From Pontibacter sp. E15-1 (lineage in GTDB: Bacteria; Bacteroidota; Bacteroidia; Cytophagales; Hymenobacteraceae), in NCBI RefSeq assembly GCF_022601975.1, contig NZ_JAKVIR010000017.1, positions 54,504-118,503 on the forward strand: DNA of 64,000 bases, given 5' to 3'. This document shows positions 55,733-63,938 of the stretch, in pieces. Every line of letters starts with the position of its first letter. Positions within the stretch are counted from its first letter, which is position 1. Below the pieces are notes generated by a model. It did no database searches. It was not told where the DNA came from and worked only from the letters and a program-made list of their open reading frames with translations. The position numbers and the translations under genes are program-made.

Positions 55733-56293
55733 ATGCTGCAGGGCAAAAAAATCATATTGGGAGTTTGCGGGAGCATCGCAGCCTACAAGGCGGCCGTGCT
55801 GGTTCGTTTACTCGTTAAAGCGGAAGCAGAAGTTCAGGTGATCCTGACTACTTCTGCTTCTGCTTTTATTACCCCGCTCACGTTAGCCACACTCTCCAGG
55901 CGGCCCGTGCTCACCGATTTTGTGCGGGATCAGACCGGCGTGTGGAACAACCACGTGGACATGGGCCTGTGGGCCGATGCCCTCGTGATTGCCCCGGCCA
56001 GCGCGAACACGGCGGCCAAAATCGCCAACGGCCTCTGCGACAACCTGCTGGCGGCCACATACCTGTCGGCTCGCTGCCCTGTGTTTGTGGCCCCTGCCAT
56101 GGACCTGGATATGTACCAGCATCCGGCGGTGCAGAGCAACTTCACGAAGCTGCGGGGGTATGGCAACCGCATCATCGAGGCGGGCTACGGCGAACTGGCC
56201 AGCGGACTGGTGGGCCAGGGGCGCATGGCCGAGCCCGAGGAAATAGTACAGGCACTTCAGAACTTCTTCAGCGGTGACGGAAAGATCGTTTAA
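55733..56293 (+). CDS. Phosphopantothenoylcysteine decarboxylase (CoaC part of CoaBC)
   Basis: A 186-aa flavoprotein domain that decarboxylates 4'-phosphopantothenoylcysteine on the way to coenzyme A. The motifs are GVCGSIAAYKAA, the His and Asn in NNHVDMGLWADALVIAPASANT, and PAMDLDMY. Ser157 (ELASGLVGQGRM) stands where the E. coli enzyme has Cys158, which reduces the intermediate. In most bacteria this is the first half of one CoaBC chain. Here the ORF ends at TAA (56291-56293), and the ligase half continues in another frame, starting 20 bp earlier. Confidence 0.88.
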   Translation: MLQGKKIILGVCGSIAAYKAAVLVRLLVKAEAEVQVILTTSASAFITPLTLATLSRRPVLTDFVRDQTGVWNNHVDMGLWADALVIAPASANTAAKIANGLCDNLLAATYLSARCPVFVAPAMDLDMYQHPAVQSNFTKLRGYGNRIIEAGYGELASGLVGQGRMAEPEEIVQALQNFFSGDGKIV

Positions 56294-56936
56294 AGGCAAG
56301 ACCGTACTCCTGACGGCGGGGCCCACGCACGAGCCGATTGACCCGGTTCGTTTTATCGGCAATCACTCGACCGGTAAAATGGGGTATGCGCTGGCCGAGT
56401 GCTTCGCTGCCCACGGAGCCTCGGTGCAACTGGTGTCCGGGCCTACCAACCTACAGGCACAACACCCCAACATCACGGTAACGCACGTCACCACCGCCGA
56501 CGAAATGTATGCGGCCGTGCTTGAGCTGGTGGACGCTGCCGACATCCTGGTGTTTGCCGCCGCCGTGGCCGACTACAAGCCGAAAGCGGCCGCCGCCAGA
56601 AAAATCAAAAAATCCGGGAACGAGCTGACGATTGAACTGGTTAAGAACGTTGATATAGCAGCGGCCCTGGGCCAGCGCAAAAAGGCGGGGCAGTTCTCGG
56701 TGGGCTTTGCCCTCGAAACGCACGACGAAAGTGCCAACGCCCTGGAAAAGCTGCAAAAGAAGAACCTGGACATGATCGTGCTGAACTCCCTGAACGATCC
56801 GGGGGCTGGCTTCAGGCACGACACCAACAAGATCACCATACTGGAGCAACACGCGACGACGGCTTTCGACTTGAAGAAGAAGACAGCGGTGGCGCAGGAT
56901 ATCATCAACTTAATCTGGGACCGAGTACATGGCTAA
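56274..56936 (+). CDS. Phosphopantothenate-cysteine ligase (CoaB part of CoaBC)
   Basis: A 220-aa ligase domain that joins cysteine to 4'-phosphopantothenate. The start is GTG at 56274. The domain begins GKTVLLTAGPTHEPIDPVRF and has IGNHSTGKMGYALAE, VFAAAVADYKP and an Asn in VLNSLND, typical of the CTP-dependent bacterial form. It overlaps the decarboxylase ORF by 20 bp in a different frame. Either two separate chains are made by translational coupling, or a +1 shift at GTT-TAA-A fuses them. It overlaps the next gene by 8 bp. Confidence 0.88.
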   Translation: MTERSFKGKTVLLTAGPTHEPIDPVRFIGNHSTGKMGYALAECFAAHGASVQLVSGPTNLQAQHPNITVTHVTTADEMYAAVLELVDAADILVFAAAVADYKPKAAAARKIKKSGNELTIELVKNVDIAAALGQRKKAGQFSVGFALETHDESANALEKLQKKNLDMIVLNSLNDPGAGFRHDTNKITILEQHATTAFDLKKKTAVAQDIINLIWDRVHG

Positions 56937-57834
56937 GAACGTATTTGTATTGCTGCTGCTGCTTTGCACGGCCTGGGTGGCCAGGGCGCAGGAACTGCAG
57001 TGCGATGTGGTGGTGAACAGCGATCAAGTACAGTACACGGACCGGCAGCTGTTCGCGGACATGCAGAACAGCATCTACGAGTTTATGAACAACCGCCGTT
57101 GGAGCGAGCAGCCCTACCGCCCCGACGAGCGCATCAAGTGCCGTATCCTCATCAACCTGACGGACATGCCCGAGATCGGCACCTTTCAGGCAAACGTGCA
57201 GGTGGTGTCGGTGCGGCCAGCCTACGGAACCGCCTACGAGTCCACGCTCTTCTCTTTTATCGACAAAGACTGGACCTTCCGCTACACCACGGCGCAGCCC
57301 CTCGATTTCGCCGAGAACAACTATACCTCCAACCTTTCCTCCATGCTGGCCTTTTATGCCTACATGATTGTGGGGATGGACAACGACAGCTTTGGCCGTT
57401 TGGGCGGGGCCCCGTCGTTCGACAAGGCAAGGGGCATCCTGAACATTGCCGCGTCGCAGGGCGCGGGCTATCCGGGCTGGAAGGCGTTTGACGGGAACCG
57501 GAACCGCTATTGGCTGATCGACAACCTCCAGGACCCACAGTTTATACCCTACCGCGAGGGCATCTACAACATGCACCGCCTGGGGCTGGACCGTATGGCG
57601 GAGAACCCGGAAGAAGCGCGCGGCACTGTGCTTACCTTCTTAGAGAGTCTGCAACGCCTGCAGCGCCAGAAACCCAACGCCGCTATCCTGCGCGCGTTCT
57701 TCGATGCGAAGGCAGACGAGCTGACGAACATGTTCAAGACTGCAGCCCCGGCGCAGAAGCAGCAGGCCTTCACGATCTTGACGCAGGTAGACCCCACCAA
57801 CAACACCAAGTACAACGTTTTGCTAAAACGCTAA
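56929..57834 (+). CDS. DUF4835-type exported protein
   Basis: A 301-aa protein with signal peptide (LLLLLCTAWVARAQ). The central part (TDRQLFADMQNSIYEFMNNR, RIKCRILINLTDM, ENNYTSNLSSMLAFYAYMIV) and its position between coaBC and recN match the DUF4835 family found in most Bacteroidota. Function not established. The tail is helical. Start codon overlaps coaB by 8 bp. Confidence 0.85.
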   Translation: MAKNVFVLLLLLCTAWVARAQELQCDVVVNSDQVQYTDRQLFADMQNSIYEFMNNRRWSEQPYRPDERIKCRILINLTDMPEIGTFQANVQVVSVRPAYGTAYESTLFSFIDKDWTFRYTTAQPLDFAENNYTSNLSSMLAFYAYMIVGMDNDSFGRLGGAPSFDKARGILNIAASQGAGYPGWKAFDGNRNRYWLIDNLQDPQFIPYREGIYNMHRLGLDRMAENPEEARGTVLTFLESLQRLQRQKPNAAILRAFFDAKADELTNMFKTAAPAQKQQAFTILTQVDPTNNTKYNVLLKR

Positions 57835-57902
57835 TTTTTTTAGAATCCCGCTAAATCGGCGTATCTTCACGCCCCCGGCAGCGAGGCCGGATTTATACCT
57901 AT

Positions 57903-58139
57903 ATGCTCATGGGCAAGCGGCAGAAACGCATCTTCAGAAAAGACATTGAGGCGCACACATCAGAGTTGCTCGAGCGGCAAACAGTGCAGGTGGTGCTGCG
58001 CAGCAGAGTGGTTATGCAGGGCCATCTCCTGCACCTGACAGCCGAAGAGCTCCAATTGCAGGACCAGCGCTTCAGCAAGCATACCATGCCGCTTGATGAC
58101 GTGGAAGAAATAATCTATGACTTCGAGGCGCCTTATTAG
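57903..58139 (+). CDS. Small conserved-looking protein with an Sm/SH3-like pattern (78 aa)
   Basis: The frame opens MLMGKRQKR; the second Met (57909) would give 76 residues. A basic N-terminus (MGKRQKRIFRKDIEAHTSEL) is followed by strands QTVQVVLRSRVVMQGHLLHL, EELQLQDQRFSKHTM and an end VEEIIYDFEAPY. The order strand, Gly-containing turn, strand, polar loop, strand resembles an Sm/Hfq or SH3 small barrel (compare Hfq, strands in VSIYLVNGIKLQGQI). The match is by eye and weak. It sits between a DUF4835-type protein and recN. The function is unknown. Confidence 0.65.
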   Translation: MLMGKRQKRIFRKDIEAHTSELLERQTVQVVLRSRVVMQGHLLHLTAEELQLQDQRFSKHTMPLDDVEEIIYDFEAPY

Positions 58140-58268
58140 CATCTTGAAGCATGGTTGTGCCAAGCCGCAGGATTTCAATGATAGCATCGTGTATCCTGTG
58201 TCGTGCAACTTGCGTCGCTTTTCTTACTTTATATTTCAACAGAATTTTCGAACTTTAGCATAGGCCAA

Positions 58269-58304
58269 AAGTCTTGTGCCTTATGTCTATAGTCTTGTGT
58301 CTTA
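58269..58304. repeat. Intergenic repeat family, copy D
   Basis: GTCTTGTGCCTTATGTCTAT followed by AGTCTTGTGTCTTAG, directly ahead of the recN start. A more distant variant (TCGTGTATCCTGTGTCGTGC) lies at about 58186-58205. Confidence 0.75.
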
Positions 58305-58308
58305 GTAT

Positions 58309-60006
58309 ATGCTGGTAGATCTTAGAATAAAAAATTACGCCCTGATCGAGAAGCTGGAGATGAACCCATCGCCGGTGCTCAATATCATCACAGGCGAGAC
58401 AGGCGCGGGGAAGTCCATCATGCTGGGGGCGATTGGCCTGCTGCTGGGCAACCGCGCCGACTCCAAACTCCTTTTCAAGCAGGACGAAAAGTGCGTGATT
58501 GAGGGCGTGTTCGACATATCGAGCTATAACCTCAAGGAGCTTTTCGTGAAAGAGGACCTCGACTATGATGACCAGTGTATCCTGCGCCGCGAGATCAGCC
58601 CCAGCGGGAAGAGCCGTGCTTTTGTGAACGACACGCCCGTGACGCTGGACGTGATCCGGAAGATAGGGGAGAACCTGATGGACGTGCACTCGCAGCACGA
58701 CACCCTGCAACTCGGCGACACCAGCTACCAGCTCAACATCCTGGACATATATGCCGGAAACACGGCCGCCATGGGCAACACCACTTTTGATGTATACGCG
58801 GGCAATTTATCATACCTGCGCAAGTACAACGAGGCGTATCGCCAGTATAAAAAATTGCAAACCGATTTCAGGAAGCTGACCGACCAACTGGCGCAGGCCC
58901 AGAAAGAGCATGACTACCACGCTTTTCTGCTGAACGAGCTCGATGAGGCGGGCCTGCAGGAAAAGGAGCAGGAAGAGCTGGAGGAGGAGCTGAAACAGCT
59001 GGAAAACGCCGAGGACATCAAACTGAAGCTGACGCAGGCGGTGCAAAGCCTCACCGAGTCGGAGTTTAACATTACCTCAGCCCTGAAAGACACGGTGCAT
59101 CTCATCGGGCAGCTGGCGCAATTCTCGGCGAAGTATGATGAGCTGCGCACCCGTACCGAGAGCTGCATGATCGAGCTGAACGACATTGCCGGGGAACTGG
59201 AGGATGCCGAGCGCAACACCGAGGCTAATCCGGAGCGAACCATCGAGGTGCAGGAGCGGCTGAACCTGATTTATACCCTGCAGCGCAAGCACCAGGTGCA
59301 AACCAATACCGAATTGCTGAGCATAAAGCGCGAACTGGAGGACAAGGTGGGCAGCGTCCTGAACCTGGACACAGCCATTGCCAACACCGAGAAGGCCATG
59401 AAAAAAGCCGAGCAGGATGTGAAAGAGAAAGCCGCTGTGCTGTCGGAGCGCCGCCGCGCCTCCTTCGATACCTTCGAGCAGGAGCTTTATGTGCTAGTGG
59501 CGGATTTGGGGATGCCAAACGCCCGCATCGTGATCCAGCACAACGAAGTGGAGCCAACGCCAACGGGCACCGACGATATCAACATCCTATTCAGCGCCAA
59601 CAAAGGCGCACAGCCGCAAACGCTTATTAAGGCCGCATCGGGTGGTGAGTTCTCGCGCCTGATGCTGAGTATCAAGTATATGCTGGCCGATAAAACCGCA
59701 CTCCCGACCATCGTGTTTGATGAGATCGACACGGGTATATCCGGGGAGGTGGCCGTGAAAGTGGGCAAGATGATGCAGCAAATGGCGCAGAAGCACCAGA
59801 TTATCGCCATCTCGCACCTGCCGCAGATTGCCGCGCAGGGCAACTCGCATTACTTTGTGTATAAAGAGGACACCGCCGAGCGCACCATCAGCCGGGTGCG
59901 CAAACTGAACGAGGAAGAGCGGGTGAACGAAATCGCGCACATGATTGCAGGGGCCAACCCAAGCGCCAACGCCTATCAAAGTGCGAAAGAGTTGCTTTCA
60001 CTGTAA
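58309..60006 (+). CDS. recN: DNA repair protein RecN
   Basis: A 565-aa SMC-like ATPase of double-strand break repair. Walker A is GETGAGKSIM near residue 30, then a long coiled-coil arm (about 150-370, rich in Glu, Lys, Gln and Leu), then the ATPase head with ASGGEFSRLMLSIKYML (signature), TIVFDEIDTGISGE (Walker B) and ISHLPQIAAQG. Length is normal. It lies immediately after repeat copy D. Confidence 0.95.
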   Translation: MLVDLRIKNYALIEKLEMNPSPVLNIITGETGAGKSIMLGAIGLLLGNRADSKLLFKQDEKCVIEGVFDISSYNLKELFVKEDLDYDDQCILRREISPSGKSRAFVNDTPVTLDVIRKIGENLMDVHSQHDTLQLGDTSYQLNILDIYAGNTAAMGNTTFDVYAGNLSYLRKYNEAYRQYKKLQTDFRKLTDQLAQAQKEHDYHAFLLNELDEAGLQEKEQEELEEELKQLENAEDIKLKLTQAVQSLTESEFNITSALKDTVHLIGQLAQFSAKYDELRTRTESCMIELNDIAGELEDAERNTEANPERTIEVQERLNLIYTLQRKHQVQTNTELLSIKRELEDKVGSVLNLDTAIANTEKAMKKAEQDVKEKAAVLSERRRASFDTFEQELYVLVADLGMPNARIVIQHNEVEPTPTGTDDINILFSANKGAQPQTLIKAASGGEFSRLMLSIKYMLADKTALPTIVFDEIDTGISGEVAVKVGKMMQQMAQKHQIIAISHLPQIAAQGNSHYFVYKEDTAERTISRVRKLNEEERVNEIAHMIAGANPSANAYQSAKELLSL

Positions 60007-60064
60007 GGAGATATTGCTATATTGCTGCCTTAATTGCGGTAAATCATAAAAACATATAGAAGAC

Positions 60065-60877
60065 ATGTCCTATAACCTGCTAAAAGGAAAGAAAGGAATC
60101 ATTTTTGGCGCCCTCGACGAAAAGTCGATTGCCTGGAAGGTAGCCAAGCGCGCCCATGAGGAAGGCGCTGAGTTCGTGCTGACAAACGCCCCGCTTGCCA
60201 TGCGTATGGGTGAGATCAAGAAGCTGGCAGAGGAGTGCAACGCAGAGATCGTACCGGCGGATGCAACGTCTGTGGAAGACCTGGAGAACCTGTTTACCAA
60301 GTCGCAGGAGATACTGGGCGGCAAGATCGACTTCGTGCTGCACTCAATAGGTATGAGCCCGAACATCCGCAAAGGAAAGTCTTACGGCGACCTGAACTAC
60401 GACTGGTTCCTGAAGACGCTGGACGTGTCTGCGCTCTCTTTCCATAAGCTGATGCAGGTGGCTGAGAAGCAGGATGCCCTGAATGAGTGGTCATCTATCG
60501 TGGCCCTGTCCTACATCGCGGCACAGCGCGTGTTCCCTGATTATACCGATATGTCGCAAGCGAAGGCAGTGCTGGAGTCGATTGCCCGTAACTACGGCTA
60601 CCGCTTAGGCAAACTGAAGAACGTGCGCGTAAACACCATTTCCCAGTCGCCGACCAAAACAACTGCCGGTACGGGTGTGGGCGGTTTCGACGTGTTCTAT
60701 GACTATGCTGATAAAATGTCGCCGCTTGGCAACGCGTCCGCTGAGGCCTGCGCCGATTATACCATCTCCCTGTTCTCTGACCTGACCAAAATGGTGACGA
60801 TGCAGAACCTGATGCACGACGGTGGCTTCAGCAGCATGGGCATCTCCGAAGATATCATCAACTCGATGCAGAAGTAA
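60065..60877 (+). CDS. fabI: Enoyl-[acyl-carrier-protein] reductase (NADH)
   Basis: A 270-aa reductase that finishes each elongation round of fatty acid synthesis. It starts YNLLKGKKGIIFGALDEKSI, typical of FabI, with the active-site Tyr in ALSYIAAQRVFPDY and Tyr-x6-Lys in YTDMSQAK. It ends HDGGFSSMGISEDII. It belongs to the triclosan-sensitive FabI type, not FabK or FabL. A strong terminator follows. Confidence 0.95.
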   Translation: MSYNLLKGKKGIIFGALDEKSIAWKVAKRAHEEGAEFVLTNAPLAMRMGEIKKLAEECNAEIVPADATSVEDLENLFTKSQEILGGKIDFVLHSIGMSPNIRKGKSYGDLNYDWFLKTLDVSALSFHKLMQVAEKQDALNEWSSIVALSYIAAQRVFPDYTDMSQAKAVLESIARNYGYRLGKLKNVRVNTISQSPTKTTAGTGVGGFDVFYDYADKMSPLGNASAEACADYTISLFSDLTKMVTMQNLMHDGGFSSMGISEDIINSMQK

Positions 60878-60894
60878 TTCGGTCTACTGAGTTC

Positions 60895-60943
60895 ATAATA
60901 GGAAAGGGCCTCTGCTACTACAACAGAGGCCCTTTCCTATTAT
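60895..60943. terminator. Terminator after fabI
   Basis: A 20-bp perfect stem (core GGAAAGGGCCTCTG) with a 9-nt loop and AT-rich ends, between convergent genes. Confidence 0.9.
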
Positions 60944-61016
60944 ATCGGGTTAGGCTATGAGGTGGCGAAGCTACCTTGTAGGTTGTGTTGGGAGATGTAA
61001 TTTTCGTGCCAACGTT

Positions 61017-61412
61017 CTAATCTTTAAATCTCCACAATCTACGGATTCCATCCTCGTTGGAAGTTACTAAAGAATCTTTGTCCGCTTTTATTACTCTTGT
61101 TTTAAAAAAGGAAACACCATCTTCAATGTAAATTAGAGTATCATTTCTGAATTCATATTTCAAGTATTCGAATGCGTCCACAAACAGTATTGAGTCTTCC
61201 TCGATACTAAAGCTTGCGTTTTCAGATTCTCCTGAAGTCCATATACCTTTTATATCCTCTTCAGTATATAATGGCTGAATACCTGAGTACATTGACTCAA
61301 CTGCTGGTGAAGAAGTGCCATCTTGATGTTGGACAACAGATTCTTCCTCAGTTTCTTTTACAATACAGCTTATCAAAAACAACACAAAGAAGATGGTGTG
61401 TATTTTCTTCAT
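61017..61412 (-). CDS. Hypothetical lipoprotein (131 aa)
   Basis: The signal peptide ends FVLFLISC (Cys16), a lipobox. The rest is acidic and predicted beta-rich (IKGIWTSGESENASFSIEED, YLKYEFRNDTLIYIEDG). The layout suggests a lipocalin-like or small beta-barrel fold, but this is only an impression. Strikingly AT-rich compared with both neighbours. No family recognised. Confidence 0.65.
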   Translation of the reverse strand: MKKIHTIFFVLFLISCIVKETEEESVVQHQDGTSSPAVESMYSGIQPLYTEEDIKGIWTSGESENASFSIEEDSILFVDAFEYLKYEFRNDTLIYIEDGVSFFKTRVIKADKDSLVTSNEDGIRRLWRFKD

Positions 61413-61505
61413 ATCTTAATTCTTATACCTCCCAACATGTGGTTATGCTTGTCCTCCCTCACCGGGGCTTGAGAGCACAAACTGTTCATTTCTATTCAGC
61501 AATAT

Positions 61506-63005
61506 CTATCGTTCCAGTTTAGCGTTGGGATCTACGGTAGGGCGCTCAGGCGTTTCTGAAACGGTCCAGCCCGTGGCATACATCCAGCGGGTCATTCTGG
61601 TCAGTTTCTCCAGGTCTATTCGCTCTGCCTCATCGCGGGGGGTATGGTAATCGGGGTGCAGGAGCGTGGTGAAGAATATGGCTGGGATACCCGCCTGGGC
61701 GTAAGGCAAATGGTCGCTGCGGAAGTACCAGTTCTCCGGGTGGCTTGCCTCGTCCCAGGAAGTATCGATGCTGAAATTGGTGTGCTGCTTGTTTGCCTGC
61801 AGGGCCATGTCCACTAACTCGTTGGAGTTGCGGTGTGGCGGTATGGAACCCAGCAGGGCGGCAGAGTCCGGGGCGTTGCGCCCGATCATGTCGCCGTTCA
61901 GCACCGCTACAATGCTGCTCTTGTCCACGGTGGGGTGCTCCACGAACCAACGGGAACCAAACAGGCCGCGTTCTTCCGCGCCATGCCACACAAACAAAGC
62001 CGAGCGCTTGCCGGGATTCTTCACCCAACTGCGCCCGATGGCCAACAGGGCCACTGTTACAGAAGCATTGTCGTCGGCACCGTTATAAATAGAATCGCCG
62101 TCTACGGGAGCACCGATACCGTCGTGGTCGTGGTGGCCGCTGAAGAGCACATACTCTTCTTTTAAATTAGGATCGGAGCCGGGAGCTTTGGCCACCACAT
62201 TCATCGACGGGTAGGTATAGGTGTCTACTCTGATGTCGGTGGTGAGTTTTGCGCCCGCTTGTTGCAGGCTCGGCGCGATGGAAGCGTGCGCCAGCAACAC
62301 CGGAGCGCTGTTGTTTTGCCGTCTGGCATCACTCTCCAGCGCATAGGTGCCTTCCTCAAACACGTGGCCCATAAAGCCAAAGTCACCCTCGGTTTTCGGA
62401 TCTGTTACCAGCAGGATAGCAGCCGCCTTTTGGTTTTTAAGGGCGTTACTTTGCTGTCGTAAGGCCGATGCCACATACCTATAGTTCCAGAGGCTCATGC
62501 CTGCGGCCGGCAAAGGTTCTGGCGCCTGCAACAGCATCGCGATTACTTTGCCTTTTAGGTTGTGCTTCGCGGTATCGGCCAACGAGTTTAGCCATACCAC
62601 CGGGGCGTCGAGGCGAGTTTCAGCGGGGTTGGTAACCCATACCTGCTGCCAGAGTTTGGCCGGCTTTTGGTTGATGCTGATCGTGCTGTTGTCGGCAACC
62701 CGCATGCGACTGATAGGAAAGAACTGGAAGTAGGTGCCGTCCTCTCCGGCAGGCTCCAGGCCAGCGTTGCGGGCCTGTTCCGCCACCCAGGCCGCTGCCC
62801 GCAGCTCATCAACGGTACCGGCCCGCTTGCCGCGCATCGCATCACTGGATAATTCAAAAAGGTCCTTGCGCAGTTCTTCCTGGCTGATCGAGGCAAGCTG
62901 TAGCTCGTGCTGGCTGGGTGCCTCTAAAGCGGTGCTGGCAGGAGTTTGGGTACAGGCACCCGCCGTGAGGGCAGTGCCGAGAAGTAGCATAGAGATTTGT
63001 TTCAT
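61506..63005 (-). CDS. M28-family metallopeptidase, probable lipoprotein
   Basis: A 499-aa exported zinc peptidase. The signal ends TALTAGAC (Cys18), so it is probably membrane-anchored. A first conserved part (about 40-260) contains a PA-type insertion. The M28 catalytic domain has SGHHDHDGIG (ligand His/Asp), YNGADDNASV (bridging Asp), HGAEERGLFGS (catalytic Glu and ligand), NGDMIGRN (Asp) and LLHPDYHTPRDE (His). All metal ligands are present. Likely an aminopeptidase of the cell envelope. Confidence 0.92.
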   Translation of the reverse strand: MKQISMLLLGTALTAGACTQTPASTALEAPSQHELQLASISQEELRKDLFELSSDAMRGKRAGTVDELRAAAWVAEQARNAGLEPAGEDGTYFQFFPISRMRVADNSTISINQKPAKLWQQVWVTNPAETRLDAPVVWLNSLADTAKHNLKGKVIAMLLQAPEPLPAAGMSLWNYRYVASALRQQSNALKNQKAAAILLVTDPKTEGDFGFMGHVFEEGTYALESDARRQNNSAPVLLAHASIAPSLQQAGAKLTTDIRVDTYTYPSMNVVAKAPGSDPNLKEEYVLFSGHHDHDGIGAPVDGDSIYNGADDNASVTVALLAIGRSWVKNPGKRSALFVWHGAEERGLFGSRWFVEHPTVDKSSIVAVLNGDMIGRNAPDSAALLGSIPPHRNSNELVDMALQANKQHTNFSIDTSWDEASHPENWYFRSDHLPYAQAGIPAIFFTTLLHPDYHTPRDEAERIDLEKLTRMTRWMYATGWTVSETPERPTVDPNAKLER

Positions 63006-63073
63006 ACAGCGTTCAGTGAGTATGGTTCAGTGGGTATGGTTGGGATTCATGTTTGCTTTGGTTTGAAAAGAGA

Positions 63074-63445
63074 TTAATCTTCCTCCCGATGCACGGTGCT
63101 AATATCGAAGGCCGGGATGCAGACAGACCAGTACTCGGCCTCCTCATCAAACGGGTTGGCGTAGCGCACGCGGGCCCCCGCCTTGATCAGTAGCGACTCT
63201 CCGGCTTTCACCTCCACCTCCTCGCCGTCTATCTCGATCAGCTTGCGGCCCCGCGTCACGATGGTGATCTCGTCGAACTCCGGTTTCTGGTGCGGCTCGC
63301 CCCAATGCGGCGGTGCCACCATGTGTGCCACACTAAACCCACCGGTTCGAGTGGATGCGTGGCCGAAGTGCTCTTCAATCAGTTTCCCGTCGGTGGTGGG
63401 CACCCGGAAAGGCTTAGTCTGCTTAAAATATTTTTTCTCGTTCAT
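63074..63445 (-). CDS. Cupin-domain protein
   Basis: 123 aa from ATG at 63445; a TTG three codons upstream is possible but less likely. A single cupin fold: APPHWGEPHQKPEFDEITIV (metal-binding His/Glu motif 1), GRKLIEIDGEEVEVKAGESL and motif 2 (RVRYANPFDEEAEYWSV). The pattern of a metal-bound small barrel is clear. The reaction or ligand is not determined; many such proteins are regulators or sugar/acid-binding enzymes. Confidence 0.85.
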   Translation of the reverse strand: MNEKKYFKQTKPFRVPTTDGKLIEEHFGHASTRTGGFSVAHMVAPPHWGEPHQKPEFDEITIVTRGRKLIEIDGEEVEVKAGESLLIKAGARVRYANPFDEEAEYWSVCIPAFDISTVHREED

Positions 63446-63491
63446 AGTAGTCAAAATTAGGGGTATAAATCAGTTATTAGAAAACGCTGCG

Positions 63492-63728
63492 TTACTTGCC
63501 GCTGCAGGGGCCCTGCGTGTATGCCGTGATACCCGCATTGTCGGCCATGCAGGCGTTGCTGTACGTTTTGCCGTCGCAGCCACATACAGGGTCATACTGC
63601 ATGGTGCAAATGCCATCGGGGTTAATTTTAGCGGGGTCGATGCAGGCGGGTTGCGCGCTTTGCCGGTTCGCGCAGGAAAGCAACCCGCTAACCAGAAGCG
63701 CAAACGCAGGGAGAAATAGTTGTTTCAT
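63492..63728 (-). CDS. Kazal-type protease-inhibitor domain lipoprotein
   Basis: 78 aa from the start at 63728 ([19 protein letters not shown]), where the signal ends in a lipobox (Cys19). The longer frame to 63827 lacks signal-like content and was rejected. The mature part is a single Kazal domain with conserved cysteines ([43 protein letters not shown]). Kazal domains inhibit serine proteases by inserting a loop; the residue at P1 here lies around Thr/Met after the second Cys. A surface-anchored inhibitor is plausible. The actual target is unknown. Confidence 0.85.
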   Translation of the reverse strand: MKQLFLPAFALLVSGLLSCANRQSAQPACIDPAKINPDGICTMQYDPVCGCDGKTYSNACMADNAGITAYTQGPCSGK

Positions 63729-63938
63729 CAGGAGGGAGGTATGGTACAGGCCTTTATACGCTGTCAGTGTGCTTGGTGTGCGCACATTAACCAAGTATGG
63801 CCGAAACCGTATGTATTTCCAATGCACAAAACTATCAAAATATAGGCGGAGTGCAGGTTTTATTCTGCGGATATCCGTAAAACTGCCCTGGCATGCGCCA
63901 AAGCATTGAAATGTATCTTTTTATTTAACCCAGAACAC

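Noticed and set aside
49843..58304. CRISPR-like interpretation of the ACACAAGAC repeats
   Set aside because: Copies are few, far apart, in both orientations and without spacers of regular length. No cas genes lie in the window.
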